DNA of 64,000 nt from Priestia endophytica DSM 13796 (GTDB lineage Bacteria; Bacillota; Bacilli; Bacillales; Bacillaceae_H), in NCBI RefSeq assembly GCF_900115845.1, contig NZ_FOXX01000002.1, positions 186,001 to 250,000 of the forward strand. Direction: 5' to 3'. The notes beneath the pieces were generated by a model. The model was not told where the DNA came from. It saw nothing but the letters and a program-made list of their open reading frames with translations, and ran no database searches. Every line of letters begins with the position of its first letter. Positions within the stretch are counted from its first letter, which is position 1. The translations under genes and the position numbers were made by a program. Shown here piece by piece: positions 8,492 to 18,348 of the stretch.

Positions 8492-8526
8492 TCTTTGCAT
8501 GGAAAAAGACTAAGCGTTTTTATTAT
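8481..8526. terminator. Bidirectional terminator before ylaJ
   Basis: A 16-bp stem (8481-8496 with 8505-8520) flanked by T-rich sequence on both strands. It ends ylaJ on the minus strand and any transcript from 8.35 kb on the plus strand. Confidence 0.85.
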
Positions 8527-9122
8527 TCTTTATCTTGAAGTTCATTATTAGACTGATCGTTCTGTTCTTTTTGTAGTTCTTGCTGATTTTGTTCATTTAA
8601 ACGATCATTATTTGTATTTGTTTCATTTGGATGTTTTTGTCGTATTTCATTAGCCATTTCAGGTACAAAGCGATCTACAATTGCTGCGAGCTCGTCGAGA
8701 ACGCCTGTTACAGGACGTCCGTTTCTAATTTCTTGTGCCATCCCTTGTAAACGAGAGAACGTATCAGGATCAGCAATAACAACAGCGTTCGCACCATTTG
8801 GGTCATGTTTAAGGCTTTCAGCAACAGCATACTTGATAGAGCTTACTTCTGAACGATCAAGATCACCTCCAACATCGATGCCAACAATAGCGTATTTTCC
8901 AACAACAACGGCTGTTGCACGTTCAACTTTTGGGACGTCTGTTGCAAGGTTTATCAGCCGTTGGGAGATAGCGTTATTTGATTGTTGTTCTTCAGGTTGG
9001 GGAGTTGTATTTTTTACTCGTACTAAATTATCATTGTTTCTTTCATCGTTTGCTGCACTGTTATTTTGACAGCCTGTTAGAAATACTACAAGTAGTACAA
9101 GCCACATAAAGTATTTTTGCAT
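8523..9122 (-). CDS. ylaJ: YhcN/YlaJ-family sporulation lipoprotein
   Basis: The 199-residue protein has a lipoprotein signal (FLTGC, lipidated Cys18), an Asn/Gln-rich linker, then the YhcN/YlaJ domain (about residues 55-165) with KYAIVGIDVGGDLDR and a polar, Asn/Gln/Glu-rich tail. Family members are forespore-expressed lipoproteins of the spore inner membrane, with a modest role in germination or outgrowth. ATG 9122 has SD AAAGGAGAG; the longer upstream reading would place the signal peptide internally. Monocistronic and convergent with the preceding genes. Confidence 0.88.
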   Translation of the reverse strand: MQKYFMWLVLLVVFLTGCQNNSAANDERNNDNLVRVKNTTPQPEEQQSNNAISQRLINLATDVPKVERATAVVVGKYAIVGIDVGGDLDRSEVSSIKYAVAESLKHDPNGANAVVIADPDTFSRLQGMAQEIRNGRPVTGVLDELAAIVDRFVPEMANEIRQKHPNETNTNNDRLNEQNQQELQKEQNDQSNNELQDKE

Positions 9123-9360
9123 ACAGCAATCTCTCCTTTTATAGTGCGTAATATGGCGATGAGACCTTTTTAAAACTTCTTTGAACATATAGCTAGCATA
9201 GGAACAATGGCTTTTCTAAATTATTGTCTGTTCATTCTTCTATCTTTATGCATGGCTACATATAGTAAAAGAAGTAGAGGATTATTGTCACATTACATAG
9301 AAAGGTGAGAGTATCGGGTGCTTATTCTTCAAAGAAGACAAATGGAGGGGGCAAAAACCT

Positions 9361-10689
9361 TTGAAAAAGATTTATGTGTTAGATACGAACGTACTATTAC
9401 AAGATCCACACTCTATTTTCTCTTTTAAAGATAATGAAGTCGTTATTCCAGCTGTTGTACTGGAAGAAGTCGATTCTAAAAAGAGATATATGGATGAAGT
9501 AGGGAGAAATGCCAGACAAGTATCTAAACTTATCGATGGTTTTCGTCAGCATGGCCGACTTCATGAGAAAATCCCGCTAGAAAATGGGGGTTCACTGCGG
9601 ATTGAGCTTAATCATCGGTCATTTCATCAACTTCAAGAAGTATTTGTAGAGAAAACAAACGATAATCGCATTCTTGCAGTTGCAAAAAATCTTTCTCTTG
9701 AGGAAGAAACAAAAGAAGAAGGAAGACAGGTTATCCTTGTTAGTAAAGATACGCTTGTACGTGTCAAAGCAGATGCGATTGGTCTTTTAGCAGAGGACTT
9801 TTTAAGCGACCGAGTTGTCGAAGTAAACCACCTTTACTCGGGTTTTCTTGATCTTTACATTCCAAAAGACGAGCTTAATCGTTTTTATGAACAAGGTGAG
9901 CTTAGCTTATCACAGTGGGCAAATCATCCGTTCTATCCACATCAATTTGTTGTGATGAAAGACGCATTTGGAGGCTCTGGTTCTGCTGTTGGGATTGTTG
10001 ATTCAACAGGAGAGAAAGTGAAAAAGTTATTGTTTGATTATGAGCATATTTGGGGAGTGAAACCGAGAAACGTTCAGCAGACAATGGCACTTGAACTTTT
10101 GCTACGAGATGATATACCACTTATTACTCTTATCGGCAAAGCAGGAACAGGTAAAACACTTTTAGCATTGGCATCAGGCCTTATGCAAACAGAAGATTTG
10201 GGGTATTATAAGAAATTGCTTGTTGCTAGACCAATTGTTCCAGTAGGGAAAGATTTAGGGTTTCTACCAGGAGAAAAACAGGAAAAGCTCAGACCATGGA
10301 TGCAGCCTATTTATGATAACTTAGAATATCTATTCAATACGAAAAAACCTGGAGAGCTTGACGCTATTTTAGCAGGAATGGGTTCTATCGAAGTAGAAGC
10401 TTTAACATATATAAGAGGAAGAAGTATTCCAGATCAGTTCATCATTATTGATGAAGCCCAAAACTTATCTAAACATGAAGTGAAAACGATTTTAACTCGT
10501 GTTGGAGAAGGAAGTAAAATTGTTCTTATGGGAGATCCTGCCCAAATTGATCATCCATATTTAGATGAATACAACAATGGGTTAACATATGTACTAGAAA
10601 GATTTAAAGAACAAAAAGTAGCAGGTCACGTACAGCTTGTGAAAGGGGAGCGTTCTGAACTCGCGCAGCTAGCTGCTGATCTTTTGTAA
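9361..10689 (+). CDS. ylaK: PIN-PhoH fusion ATPase/ribonuclease (PhoH2 type)
   Basis: The 442-residue protein has an N-terminal PIN nuclease domain (acidic residues in VLDTNVLLQDP at 6-16 and VSKDTLVRVKA near 138) and a C-terminal PhoH P-loop ATPase (Walker A GKAGTGKT near 259-266, Walker B FIIIDEAQN near 360). PhoH2-type proteins act as ATP-driven RNA helicase/RNases. Start is TTG at 9361 after the SD GGAGGGGG. Location between ylaJ and ylaL matches B. subtilis. Confidence 0.92.
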   Translation: MKKIYVLDTNVLLQDPHSIFSFKDNEVVIPAVVLEEVDSKKRYMDEVGRNARQVSKLIDGFRQHGRLHEKIPLENGGSLRIELNHRSFHQLQEVFVEKTNDNRILAVAKNLSLEEETKEEGRQVILVSKDTLVRVKADAIGLLAEDFLSDRVVEVNHLYSGFLDLYIPKDELNRFYEQGELSLSQWANHPFYPHQFVVMKDAFGGSGSAVGIVDSTGEKVKKLLFDYEHIWGVKPRNVQQTMALELLLRDDIPLITLIGKAGTGKTLLALASGLMQTEDLGYYKKLLVARPIVPVGKDLGFLPGEKQEKLRPWMQPIYDNLEYLFNTKKPGELDAILAGMGSIEVEALTYIRGRSIPDQFIIIDEAQNLSKHEVKTILTRVGEGSKIVLMGDPAQIDHPYLDEYNNGLTYVLERFKEQKVAGHVQLVKGERSELAQLAADLL

Positions 10690-10721
10690 AATAAAACCGT
10701 TTCCTCATGTAGAGGAAACGG
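10690..10721 (-). terminator. Terminator of ylaL
   Basis: A 10-bp stem CCGTTTCCTC/GAGGAAACGG; the T-rich tail is on the minus strand, so it mainly serves ylaL. Confidence 0.75.
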
Positions 10722-10728
10722 AGCTTAA

Positions 10729-11202
10729 TTAACGAACTTGAAATTCTGTAACATGTGTTGCTTCTGTTGTGCCATCGCTTTTTAGAAGATGAACAGGGCC
10801 ATCATCTTTAAGGGGTTTGCCATCTTTTGAAAAGGCTAACAAATAGCTATAGGCTTCTGTAAGGGGTACAATGACTTCGCCCTTTTGAGTTATAACGGCA
10901 AGCTCACAAGCCTCGCTGAGCGGCTCAGCATTTTTTAAAAAATGAGAAAGATGAATAGCAAATGATCCTGTTAAAATACGTTCACGTTCGTATTTACGTT
11001 CAGATTTCAAAGTAGGAGGAGAAACGTTTCCTTCACTAATTTCACGAGACCACTGTCTTGCTGTTAATTCTTTTGAATCGCTTTCATCATTTTGATTTTT
11101 AAGCGTTTGTCTTTCAACTTTGCGATCATCAAAAATCCAGACGCTCGGATCTAATGTAATTGGATAAGATACTTTTCCTTTTAAGATGATAATATCATTC
11201 AC
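10729..11202 (-). CDS. ylaL: YlaL-like protein, unknown function
   Basis: The 157-residue soluble, charged protein has no signal peptide or clear catalytic motif. The N-terminus MNDIIILKGKVSYPITLDPSVWIFD and the C-terminal THVTEFQVR fit the Bacillus YlaL family in size and position. It starts with GTG at 11202 after AAAGGGAG. Function unknown. Confidence 0.78.
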   Translation of the reverse strand: MNDIIILKGKVSYPITLDPSVWIFDDRKVERQTLKNQNDESDSKELTARQWSREISEGNVSPPTLKSERKYERERILTGSFAIHLSHFLKNAEPLSEACELAVITQKGEVIVPLTEAYSYLLAFSKDGKPLKDDGPVHLLKSDGTTEATHVTEFQVR

Positions 11203-11400
11203 TATGAAAAACTCCCTTTGTTTACAATAATTAATCTCCGCTCTTTTAGTATAAAGAACAAGAACAAAGCTGTCATCTGCAAATTATGAATGTTCTTAAT
11301 AAATCAACGATCTTCGTTAGAAGCCTATTTTATGAATGTAAAAAGACTTTTATTTTTCAAAACTGTTCTTCTTAATTTAGAATGAACTACTTGTTTTTTC

Positions 11401-11429
11401 TTGCAATTTAGTTCGTTTAACTGTATGAT
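11401..11429 (+). promoter_or_regulatory. SigA promoter of ylaN
   Basis: TTGCAA (11401-11406), 17-bp spacer ending in TG, then TATGAT (11424-11429). It lies 44 bp before the ylaN start. Confidence 0.75.
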
Positions 11430-11472
11430 TTATAGATAGAATAGGAAATCGCTCGGGAACGGAGGGATTAAT

Positions 11473-11754
11473 TTGACGCCTGAGGTTGCAGTAGATCATC
11501 GTGAAAGAGCATACGCACTGCTAAAGGCGGATGCGGAGAAGATTTTGAAGCTTATTCAAGTTCAAATGGATAACTTAACAATGCCGCAATGTCCTCTTTA
11601 TGAAGAGGTTTTAGATACACAAATGTTTGGCTTATCACGTGAGATTGACTTTGCGGTAAGACTGCATCTTATCGAGGAAGATAAGGGGAAACAACTATTA
11701 GATCGCCTAGAACGCGAGCTATCAGCCTTACACGAAGCCTTTACAAAAAAATAA
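11473..11754 (+). CDS. ylaN: YlaN (UPF0358), iron-responsive Fur antagonist
   Basis: The 93-residue all-helical protein is highly characteristic of UPF0358, with [13 protein letters not shown] and [15 protein letters not shown] blocks. YlaN binds Fe(II) and relieves Fur repression in B. subtilis and Staphylococcus aureus, and is essential unless iron is abundant (established for the family). TTG start at 11473 with SD GGAGGG. The glutaminase gene ylaM (glsA2), which lies between ylaL and ylaN in B. subtilis, is absent here. Confidence 0.92.
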   Translation: MTPEVAVDHRERAYALLKADAEKILKLIQVQMDNLTMPQCPLYEEVLDTQMFGLSREIDFAVRLHLIEEDKGKQLLDRLERELSALHEAFTKK

Positions 11755-11761
11755 GAAGTAT

Positions 11762-11799
11762 AAAAACTCAAACTTAGGCTCAGTCGGTTTGAGTTTTTA
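11762..11799 (+). terminator. Terminator of ylaN
   Basis: AAAAACTCAAAC pairs with GTTTGAGTTTTT across a 13-nt loop. Confidence 0.8.
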
Positions 11800-12069
11800 T
11801 CATTTTACGTTATAAGAGGGCAATAATCCCTAGTTTCGTTCTCTCTCATTCAAAAGTAGGAGATTTCTTATTTCATACATAAAGGAATTTGTGCCTAAAA
11901 GGAAGAAAAGATAAAAATAAGAACTTTTTGTCTATAGTGCTCAACTTTCAAAAAGGACAGGTTTTAGACTTACTTAGAAAGGGATATACCCTACACACAT
12001 GCTGCACCTTACTTATAACACAGACAACTTTTTCATCTCAACGATGTTGAAGGGACGAGGGAAGAGACT

Positions 12070-13260
12070 ATGTTTAAAAAGATGTTTCGAAACTATGACT
12101 ATTCAATTATTATTGCGCTTGTTCTTCTGTGCTCAATTGGTCTTGTAATGGTTTACAGTGCAAGCGTGATTACGGCTGTTTCAAGGTATGATTTTGCACC
12201 TGATCACTTCTATCAAAGGCAGAAACTCTCGTTGATTATCGGAGCGTTGGTGTTTTTTGTGACGATGATTATTCCATATCAGCTTTATGCTCGCTTTATT
12301 AAAGGAATATTAGCACTCGTCGTTGTTGGGCTCTTTCTCGTGAGTATATTTGGACACGTTTCGAACAATGCCGCAAGTTGGCTACGTTTTGGCGGCTTGA
12401 GTATTCAGCCTTCTGAATTTGTAAAACTTGCCATTGTCTTATATTTGGCAATGGTGCTTGAAAAACGACAGCCATATCTTAATGATTTTAAAAGGGCATT
12501 TACAGGACCGGTTTTAATCGTTATATTTTTAACTGGATTAATCGCTGTTCAACCAGACTTTGGGACAGCCATGATTGTAGTAGGGATTGCTGCTGCTGTT
12601 CTTCTTTGTTCTGGCATTGATAAGTATACGTTTAGAAAATTTTTGGCTCTTGGTGTTGGAAGCGTGCTCGTTATTCTACCAATTGCTTGGATGTCAGGCT
12701 ATATTTCAGCAACAAGAATTGCCCGTGTAACAACAATGTTAGATCCATTCAAAGATGCATCAGGTGATGGTTTTCAGCTTGTTAATGCATATATAGCGAT
12801 GGGCTCTGGAGGATTTTTTGGAGCTGGTCTTGGCCAGAGTGTGCAAAAGTACGGATATCTCCCAGAATCACATACAGATGCTATTATCGCCATTATTGCA
12901 GAGGAATTAGGATTTGTTGGTGTAGCTACGGTCTTATTTCTCCTTGCATTTATTATTATTAAAACACTGCTTCTCGCGAAAAAATGTCAAGATGTTTATG
13001 GAAGTTTAATTTGTATTGGAATTGCCACAACAATTGGAATTCAAGCTTTTTTCAATTTAGGTGGAATTACAGGTGTTATTCCCCTTACAGGTGTTCCACT
13101 TCCTTTTGTGAGCTACGGAGGAACATCAATTTTACTTCTACTAGCCTCAATGGGAATTGTTGTTAATATATCTATGTTTACAAATTATCGAAGTAAGAAA
13201 GCAGAAGGAGAGGAATCACCTTTGCGAGCTGTAGATTCAAAGACAGAGCGTTCTTTTTAA
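12070..13260 (+). CDS. ftsW: FtsW, septal peptidoglycan glycosyltransferase (SEDS family)
   Basis: The 396-residue protein has about ten membrane helices. SEDS hallmarks include ASWLRFGGLSIQPSEF (about 100-115), QPDFGTAMI (about 160-168), the QL.NAYIA.GSGG block near 237-247, and PLPFVSYGGTS near 341-351. FtsW polymerises lipid II at the division site with a cognate class-B PBP. It is the ylaO position, directly before pycA, as in B. subtilis. ATG 12070 has a modest SD (GAGGGAAGAG). Confidence 0.93.
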   Translation: MFKKMFRNYDYSIIIALVLLCSIGLVMVYSASVITAVSRYDFAPDHFYQRQKLSLIIGALVFFVTMIIPYQLYARFIKGILALVVVGLFLVSIFGHVSNNAASWLRFGGLSIQPSEFVKLAIVLYLAMVLEKRQPYLNDFKRAFTGPVLIVIFLTGLIAVQPDFGTAMIVVGIAAAVLLCSGIDKYTFRKFLALGVGSVLVILPIAWMSGYISATRIARVTTMLDPFKDASGDGFQLVNAYIAMGSGGFFGAGLGQSVQKYGYLPESHTDAIIAIIAEELGFVGVATVLFLLAFIIIKTLLLAKKCQDVYGSLICIGIATTIGIQAFFNLGGITGVIPLTGVPLPFVSYGGTSILLLLASMGIVVNISMFTNYRSKKAEGEESPLRAVDSKTERSF

Positions 13261-13284
13261 AAAAATAGGTGAATTTTTTTGTCG

Positions 13285-13324
13285 AAAAACCACGAAATGT
13301 AAGCGTACATTTTCGTGGTTTTTT
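13285..13324 (+). terminator. Terminator of ftsW
   Basis: The stem AAAAACCACGAAAaTGT/ACATTTTCGTGGTTTTT ends in a T-run, 24 nt after the stop. Confidence 0.87.
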
Positions 13325-13443
13325 GACATGTTATTCAGAAAATTTACACATAACCCTTGTGAGCATTAAAAAGTTCAAGTAATATATCTTCATATAGCAA
13401 TTTTTTTGATGTACAGTTTTTGATGTAAAGGGGAGAGGGTAAA

Positions 13444-16400
13444 ATGAGCACAGTAACAAAAAATATTGGGAAAGTTTTAGTTGCAAACAGAGGAGAAATA
13501 GCAATTCGGATTTTTCGGGCTTGTACAGAGCTGAACATTCGAACGGTTGCTATTTATTCGAAAGAGGATACAGGATCCTTCCACAGATATAAAGCAGATG
13601 AAGCATACTTGGTTGGTGAGGGGAAAAAACCAATTGATGCTTATCTTGATATCGAAAATATTATTGAAATTGCTAAAGAACATAACGTCGATGCGATTCA
13701 CCCAGGATACGGTTTCTTATCAGAAAATATCCACTTTGCAAGACGCTGTGAAGAAGAAGGACTAACTTTTATTGGACCAAAAAGTAAACATTTAGATATG
13801 TTTGGAGATAAAGTAAAAGCTCGTCACCAAGCAGTAAGCGCTGGGATTCCTGTTATTCCAGGAACAGATGGTCCTGTTTCTTCCCTAAGCGAAGTTGAAG
13901 AGTTTGGTGAAAAATACGGCTATCCATTGATGATTAAAGCATCTCTAGGCGGCGGTGGTCGTGGAATGAGAATTGTCCGCAGTCATTCAGGACTAAAGGA
14001 AGCTTATGATCGAGCAAAATCTGAAGCAAAAGCAGCATTTGGAAATGATGAAGTATATGTTGAGAAATGTATTGAAAATCCAAAGCATATTGAAGTGCAA
14101 ATTCTTGGAGATCATGATGGAAACATCGTTCACTTGTATGAGCGTGATTGCTCTATTCAGCGTCGCCATCAGAAAGTAGTGGAAGTTGCGCCAAGTTTAT
14201 CGCTTGGTGAAGATCTTCGCCAAAGAATTTGTGACGCAGCAGTTAAGCTGGCAAAAAACATCCAGTACATAAACGCTGGAACCGTTGAGTTTCTCGTAGC
14301 TGGAGACGAATTCTACTTCATTGAAGTAAACCCACGTGTACAAGTAGAGCATACAATTACAGAGATGATTACAGGGGTCGATATTGTACAATCTCAAATT
14401 CTAATTGCTGATGGTTATTCTTTACACGAAAATGCGATCGGAATACCATTACAAGAAGATATTAAAACAAACGGCTATGCGATCCAATCTCGTGTAACAA
14501 CAGAAGATCCACAAAACAATTTTATGCCTGATACAGGTAAAATTATGGCCTATCGTTCAAGCGGTGGTTTTGGAGTTCGTTTAGATACAGGAAACAGCTT
14601 TCAAGGAGCCATTATCACACCGTACTATGATTCACTTCTTGTAAAAGTAACAACATGGGCTTTAACTTTTGAACAAGCTGCAGCTAAAATGGTTCGAAAT
14701 TTAAAAGAATTCCGAATCCGTGGAATTAAAACAAACATTGCCTTTTTAGAAAATGTTGTAAAGCATGAAAAGTTTTTAAAAGGAGATTATGATACATCAT
14801 TTATTGATGCTTCTCCAGAGCTTTTTGTGTTTCCTAAACGAAAAGACCGTGGAACGAAAATGCTTTCTTATATCGGAAATGTTACAATTAATGGATTTCC
14901 TGGAATTGGAACGAAAAAGAAACCGGTTTTTGAGAAGCCACGTGTTCCAAAAATTTCAAGCAGTGAGCCGTTTGTAAACGGAACTAAACAAATTTTAGAT
15001 AAAGAAGGCGCAGAAGGGCTTGTAGAGTGGGTAAAACAACGAAAAGAAGTTCTTCTTACAGATACAACGTTCAGAGATGGCCATCAATCATTGCTAGCAA
15101 CGCGCGTGCGTACACACGATTTGAAAAAAATTGCAGAACCAACATCGCGTTTGCTTCCTGAACTATTTTCAATGGAAATGTGGGGAGGCGCCACATTTGA
15201 TGTTGCTTACCGCTTCCTTAAGGAAGATCCATGGGATCGCTTAATTGAACTTCGTAAGCAAGCACCAAACGTACTGTTTCAAATGCTTCTACGCGCATCA
15301 AATGCGGTTGGTTACAAAAACTACCCTGATAATGTTATTAAAGAGTTTGTGGAAAAGTCAGCACAAGCAGGGATTGATGTTTTCCGTATTTTTGATAGCT
15401 TGAACTGGGTTGATGGTATGCGTCTTGCAATCGATTCTGTTCGTGATACAGGTAAGATTGCAGAAGCGGCAATATGCTATACAGGGGACATTTCAGACCC
15501 AACTCGCCGTAAATATAACCTAAACTACTATACAGACTTAGCAAAAGAGCTACAGGAGTCAGGAGCCCATATCCTAGGCATTAAAGACATGGCTGGATTA
15601 TTGAAGCCTCAAGCAGCATATGAACTTGTATCAGCTTTAAAAGATAAAATTGATATTCCAATTCACTTACACACGCATGATACAAGCGGAAACGGAATCT
15701 TCACATATGCAAAAGCTATTGAAGCAGGAGTCGATATTGTCGATGTAGCAGTAAGTTCAATGTCTGGTTTAACTTCACAGCCTAGTGCAAGCACGCTTTA
15801 CTATGCGCTTGAAGGAACGGACAGAAAGCCTGGGGTAGCTGTTGAGAACCTTGAAAAGCTTGGACACTATTGGGAAGATGTTCGCAAGTATTACAGTGCA
15901 TTTGAAAGTGGAATGAATGCTCCGCATACAGAAGTGTACGTTCATGAAATGCCTGGTGGACAATATAGCAATCTGCAGCAGCAAGCAAAAGGCGTTGGTC
16001 TTGGTGAGCGCTGGGATGAAGTGAAAGCTATGTATGCTCGTGTAAACGAGATGTTTGGAGATATTGTGAAAGTAACGCCTTCTTCAAAAATTGTTGGAGA
16101 TATGGCACTTTATATGGTGCAAAACAACTTAACAGAAGATGATGTATATGACAGAGGAGAAACGCTTGATTTTCCTGATTCTGTTGTTGAGTTTTTTGAA
16201 GGTTATCTTGGTCAGCCTCATGGTGGTTTTCCAAAAGAACTTCAGCGCATCATTCTTAAAGGACGTGAGCCAATCACAGTACGTCCTGGCGAGCTGTTAA
16301 AACCAGCTGATTTCAAAGAGATTCGTGATACCTTATTCCATAAGCTTAACAGACCTGTAACAAGCTTTGATGTTATTGCATCTGCTCTATATCCAAAAGT

Positions 16401-16893
16401 ATTTCTAGATTATCAAAAAACGCTTGAACAGTTTGGTGATATGTCTGTATTAGATACACCAACATTCCTTTACGGCATGCGTTTAGGAGAAGAAATTGAA
16501 GTGGAAATTGAGCGTGGTAAAACGCTTATTGTTAAGCTTGTATCAATTGGAGAGCCTGCAGCAGACGGAACGAGAGTCGTTTATTTTGAGCTTAATGGTC
16601 AGTCTCGTGAAGTTGTGATAAAAGATGAGAATATTAAATCAACTGTTGCTACTAAGGTTAAGGCAGATAGACAAAATCAGAGCCATATTGGTGCTTCAAT
16701 GCCAGGTACGGTTGTGAAAGTCCTTGTTGAAAAAGGAGAGAAAGTCTTAAAAGGTGATCATTTAATGATTACAGAATCAATGAAGATGGAAACAACAGTA
16801 CAAGCTCCGTTTGATGGTGTCATTACAGAGATTTATGCTAAAAACGGTGAAGGAATTAGTACTGGTGATTTATTGGCGGAAATTCAAAAATAA
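13444..16893 (+). CDS. pycA: Pyruvate carboxylase
   Basis: The 1149-residue protein is full length for a single-chain pyruvate carboxylase. The biotin carboxylase domain (about 1-460) has the glycine-rich ATP-grasp loop (LGGGGRGMR near 176-184) and EVNPRVQVEH. The carboxyltransferase domain starts at LLTDTTFRDGHQS (about 538), and a C-terminal biotinyl domain has ESMKMETT with biotin on Lys1114. It carboxylates pyruvate to oxaloacetate to refill the TCA cycle. Biotin is attached by BirA, encoded at 34.3 kb. ATG 13444, SD GGGGAGAGGG. Confidence 0.97.
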   Translation: MSTVTKNIGKVLVANRGEIAIRIFRACTELNIRTVAIYSKEDTGSFHRYKADEAYLVGEGKKPIDAYLDIENIIEIAKEHNVDAIHPGYGFLSENIHFARRCEEEGLTFIGPKSKHLDMFGDKVKARHQAVSAGIPVIPGTDGPVSSLSEVEEFGEKYGYPLMIKASLGGGGRGMRIVRSHSGLKEAYDRAKSEAKAAFGNDEVYVEKCIENPKHIEVQILGDHDGNIVHLYERDCSIQRRHQKVVEVAPSLSLGEDLRQRICDAAVKLAKNIQYINAGTVEFLVAGDEFYFIEVNPRVQVEHTITEMITGVDIVQSQILIADGYSLHENAIGIPLQEDIKTNGYAIQSRVTTEDPQNNFMPDTGKIMAYRSSGGFGVRLDTGNSFQGAIITPYYDSLLVKVTTWALTFEQAAAKMVRNLKEFRIRGIKTNIAFLENVVKHEKFLKGDYDTSFIDASPELFVFPKRKDRGTKMLSYIGNVTINGFPGIGTKKKPVFEKPRVPKISSSEPFVNGTKQILDKEGAEGLVEWVKQRKEVLLTDTTFRDGHQSLLATRVRTHDLKKIAEPTSRLLPELFSMEMWGGATFDVAYRFLKEDPWDRLIELRKQAPNVLFQMLLRASNAVGYKNYPDNVIKEFVEKSAQAGIDVFRIFDSLNWVDGMRLAIDSVRDTGKIAEAAICYTGDISDPTRRKYNLNYYTDLAKELQESGAHILGIKDMAGLLKPQAAYELVSALKDKIDIPIHLHTHDTSGNGIFTYAKAIEAGVDIVDVAVSSMSGLTSQPSASTLYYALEGTDRKPGVAVENLEKLGHYWEDVRKYYSAFESGMNAPHTEVYVHEMPGGQYSNLQQQAKGVGLGERWDEVKAMYARVNEMFGDIVKVTPSSKIVGDMALYMVQNNLTEDDVYDRGETLDFPDSVVEFFEGYLGQPHGGFPKELQRIILKGREPITVRPGELLKPADFKEIRDTLFHKLNRPVTSFDVIASALYPKVFLDYQKTLEQFGDMSVLDTPTFLYGMRLGEEIEVEIERGKTLIVKLVSIGEPAADGTRVVYFELNGQSREVVIKDENIKSTVATKVKADRQNQSHIGASMPGTVVKVLVEKGEKVLKGDHLMITESMKMETTVQAPFDGVITEIYAKNGEGISTGDLLAEIQK

Positions 16894-16926
16894 AAAAAGC
16901 GACGAGTTCTCTCGTCGCTTTTTTTA
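16892..16926. terminator. Bidirectional terminator pycA / ctaA
   Basis: The stem AAAAGCGACGAG/CTCGTCGCTTTT lies between the convergent genes and overlaps the ctaA stop. Confidence 0.9.
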
Positions 16927-17832
16927 TTGTATACGTTTTTTCTTTTTATCTCGACTTGCTACCATTACTAAATAACTTAGAACTCCGAATAGACAGCTAA
17001 TAAATAATGAATGTGAGAGGGAGAAGAAAAGGCTTAGTTTTGTGTAGACAACAAGCACTCCTGACAATGCTTGCAAGCAAACAAGTACAAGTGATGCTAA
17101 CCATCCATAATAAATGTTCTTTTGATCTCTATAATGTTTTGCTGCATGAATGAAAGCGATCAAAATAAGAACAAAAATAAGACCAGCGGCCATTCTATGG
17201 GCCATTTGAACCCATTCGTTAAATTGTGTTGGCATATTCGTTCCATAGCAGAACGGTACATCAGGACAAGCAAGACTTGATTCTGTATGACGAACGAACG
17301 CTCCTGAATATACGACAATAAAACTATAGGCTAATGTTCCATAAATAAATCCTCTCATTGGTTTGCCGATAGATACGTTATCAGCATCAAGTTTTTTATC
17401 CACTTCAAAAATTAATAGGGTAAGAAGAAGAACAGAAGCAAATGAAACAAGAGAAACACCAAAGTGTAAAGCCATAATGATATCTGATTGTCCCCAAACT
17501 ACTGCGCCTGCTCCAAGAAGTGCTTGTAGGATAAGGAACACAAGAGACATGATTGCTAAGAACTTTGTTTCACGGATATGTCCAATTACAATCCATGACC
17601 AAATACATAAAGCCAGGACGATAAAACCGCCGACTCCTGTTACTACACGGTGAGCAAGCTCAATGATAAGCTCAGGAGTAATATTACTCGGAATAAGCTC
17701 TCCGTGGCAAAGTGGCCAAGAACGTCCACAGCCCATGCCAGACCCGGTCTTTGTTACGAGGGCCCCACCTAATAAAATAAACAACATCGCAAGTGTTGTA
17801 ATAACAGATAATACTTTTAAACCGCGTTGCAA
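16924..17832 (-). CDS. ctaA: Heme A synthase (heme O monooxygenase)
   Basis: The membrane protein has eight predicted helices and two related four-helix halves. Conserved residues are [21 protein letters not shown] with the paired cysteines in the first loop, ELAHRVVTG, and in the second half [19 protein letters not shown] and MAHRMAAG. CtaA oxidises the heme O methyl to give heme A for the caa3 oxidase. The start is uncertain. TTG at 17832 gives a 302-residue product that aligns with the B. subtilis N-terminus and has GGTG about 6 nt upstream; ATGs at 17844, 17850 and 17862 are in frame. Divergent from ctaB. Confidence 0.92.
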   Translation of the reverse strand: MQRGLKVLSVITTLAMLFILLGGALVTKTGSGMGCGRSWPLCHGELIPSNITPELIIELAHRVVTGVGGFIVLALCIWSWIVIGHIRETKFLAIMSLVFLILQALLGAGAVVWGQSDIIMALHFGVSLVSFASVLLLTLLIFEVDKKLDADNVSIGKPMRGFIYGTLAYSFIVVYSGAFVRHTESSLACPDVPFCYGTNMPTQFNEWVQMAHRMAAGLIFVLILIAFIHAAKHYRDQKNIYYGWLASLVLVCLQALSGVLVVYTKLSLFFSLSHSLFISCLFGVLSYLVMVASRDKKKKRIQ

Positions 17833-17913
17833 ATTATTCACCATCCTCATTGTCAATAGCATCTTTTGTTAAGTATGTTGTTGTGAAATGTTATAAAGGC
17901 GCTTCTTTATCCT

Positions 17914-17941
17914 ATCATAAATTCTTTTATGAAAAAGACAA
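17914..17941 (-). promoter_or_regulatory. SigA-like promoter of ctaA
   Basis: On the minus strand: TTGTCT (17936-17941), 16-bp spacer, TATGAT (17914-17919). Confidence 0.55.
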
Positions 17942-18348
17942 GAAAAAAGGAAGAGGTGCAGGAAAAAAAACGTTTACCACAGAAATGTAAACTTATAGAA
18001 AATAGCTAACTTTTAACATGAAAGCGCTACATTTTGTGGTATGCTAAGAGAAAAGCATTAAAAACTCTCCAAGATTACGCTCGAGATTAGTCCTTTCACA
18101 TATTCCATATCCATTTTAGAGGTTTTTATAGAAAACAATCAACAATAGAATAAGAGATTTGTTTGTTTGACATAAAAAGTCCATATTTTTTTCATATTTC
18201 TTTCACAATTATCGACAGAACTGCGCTAATCAACTTCCTATGTTAAAAATACTAAATTAAGCTCATATGTTTATAACCTTGCAAAGAGCAAGATACACCT
18301 CTGTATAGCCTGAAGTAGCTTTATGTAAGTCAAAAGGGGGGAGAGGAA
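17942..18348. promoter_or_regulatory. ctaA-ctaB divergent control region
   Basis: About 500 bp separate the two coding regions. It contains the ctaA promoter, a half-good cre-like core TGAAAGCGCTACA at 18019-18031 (one base short of the consensus), and a TTGACA at 18167-18172 that lacks a good -10. I see no ORF or terminator. In B. subtilis the corresponding region is controlled by ResD and by catabolite repression; those sites cannot be assigned confidently here. Confidence 0.45.

Larger units (their letters stand above)
8344..8526 (+). ncRNA. Candidate short transcript between ylaI and ylaJ
   Basis: A TATGAT box (8344-8349) with a weak TTTTCA 17 bp upstream precedes about 165 nt that end in a very strong hairpin (8481-8520). 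The 5' part can fold into a small hairpin (GTTG...CAAC, about 8390-8404) inside flanking GATTG/CAATC arms. It contains a 21-codon ORF with a plausible SD. The design (promoter, micro-ORF, terminator) resembles SR1, but nothing here proves transcription. Confidence 0.35.
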
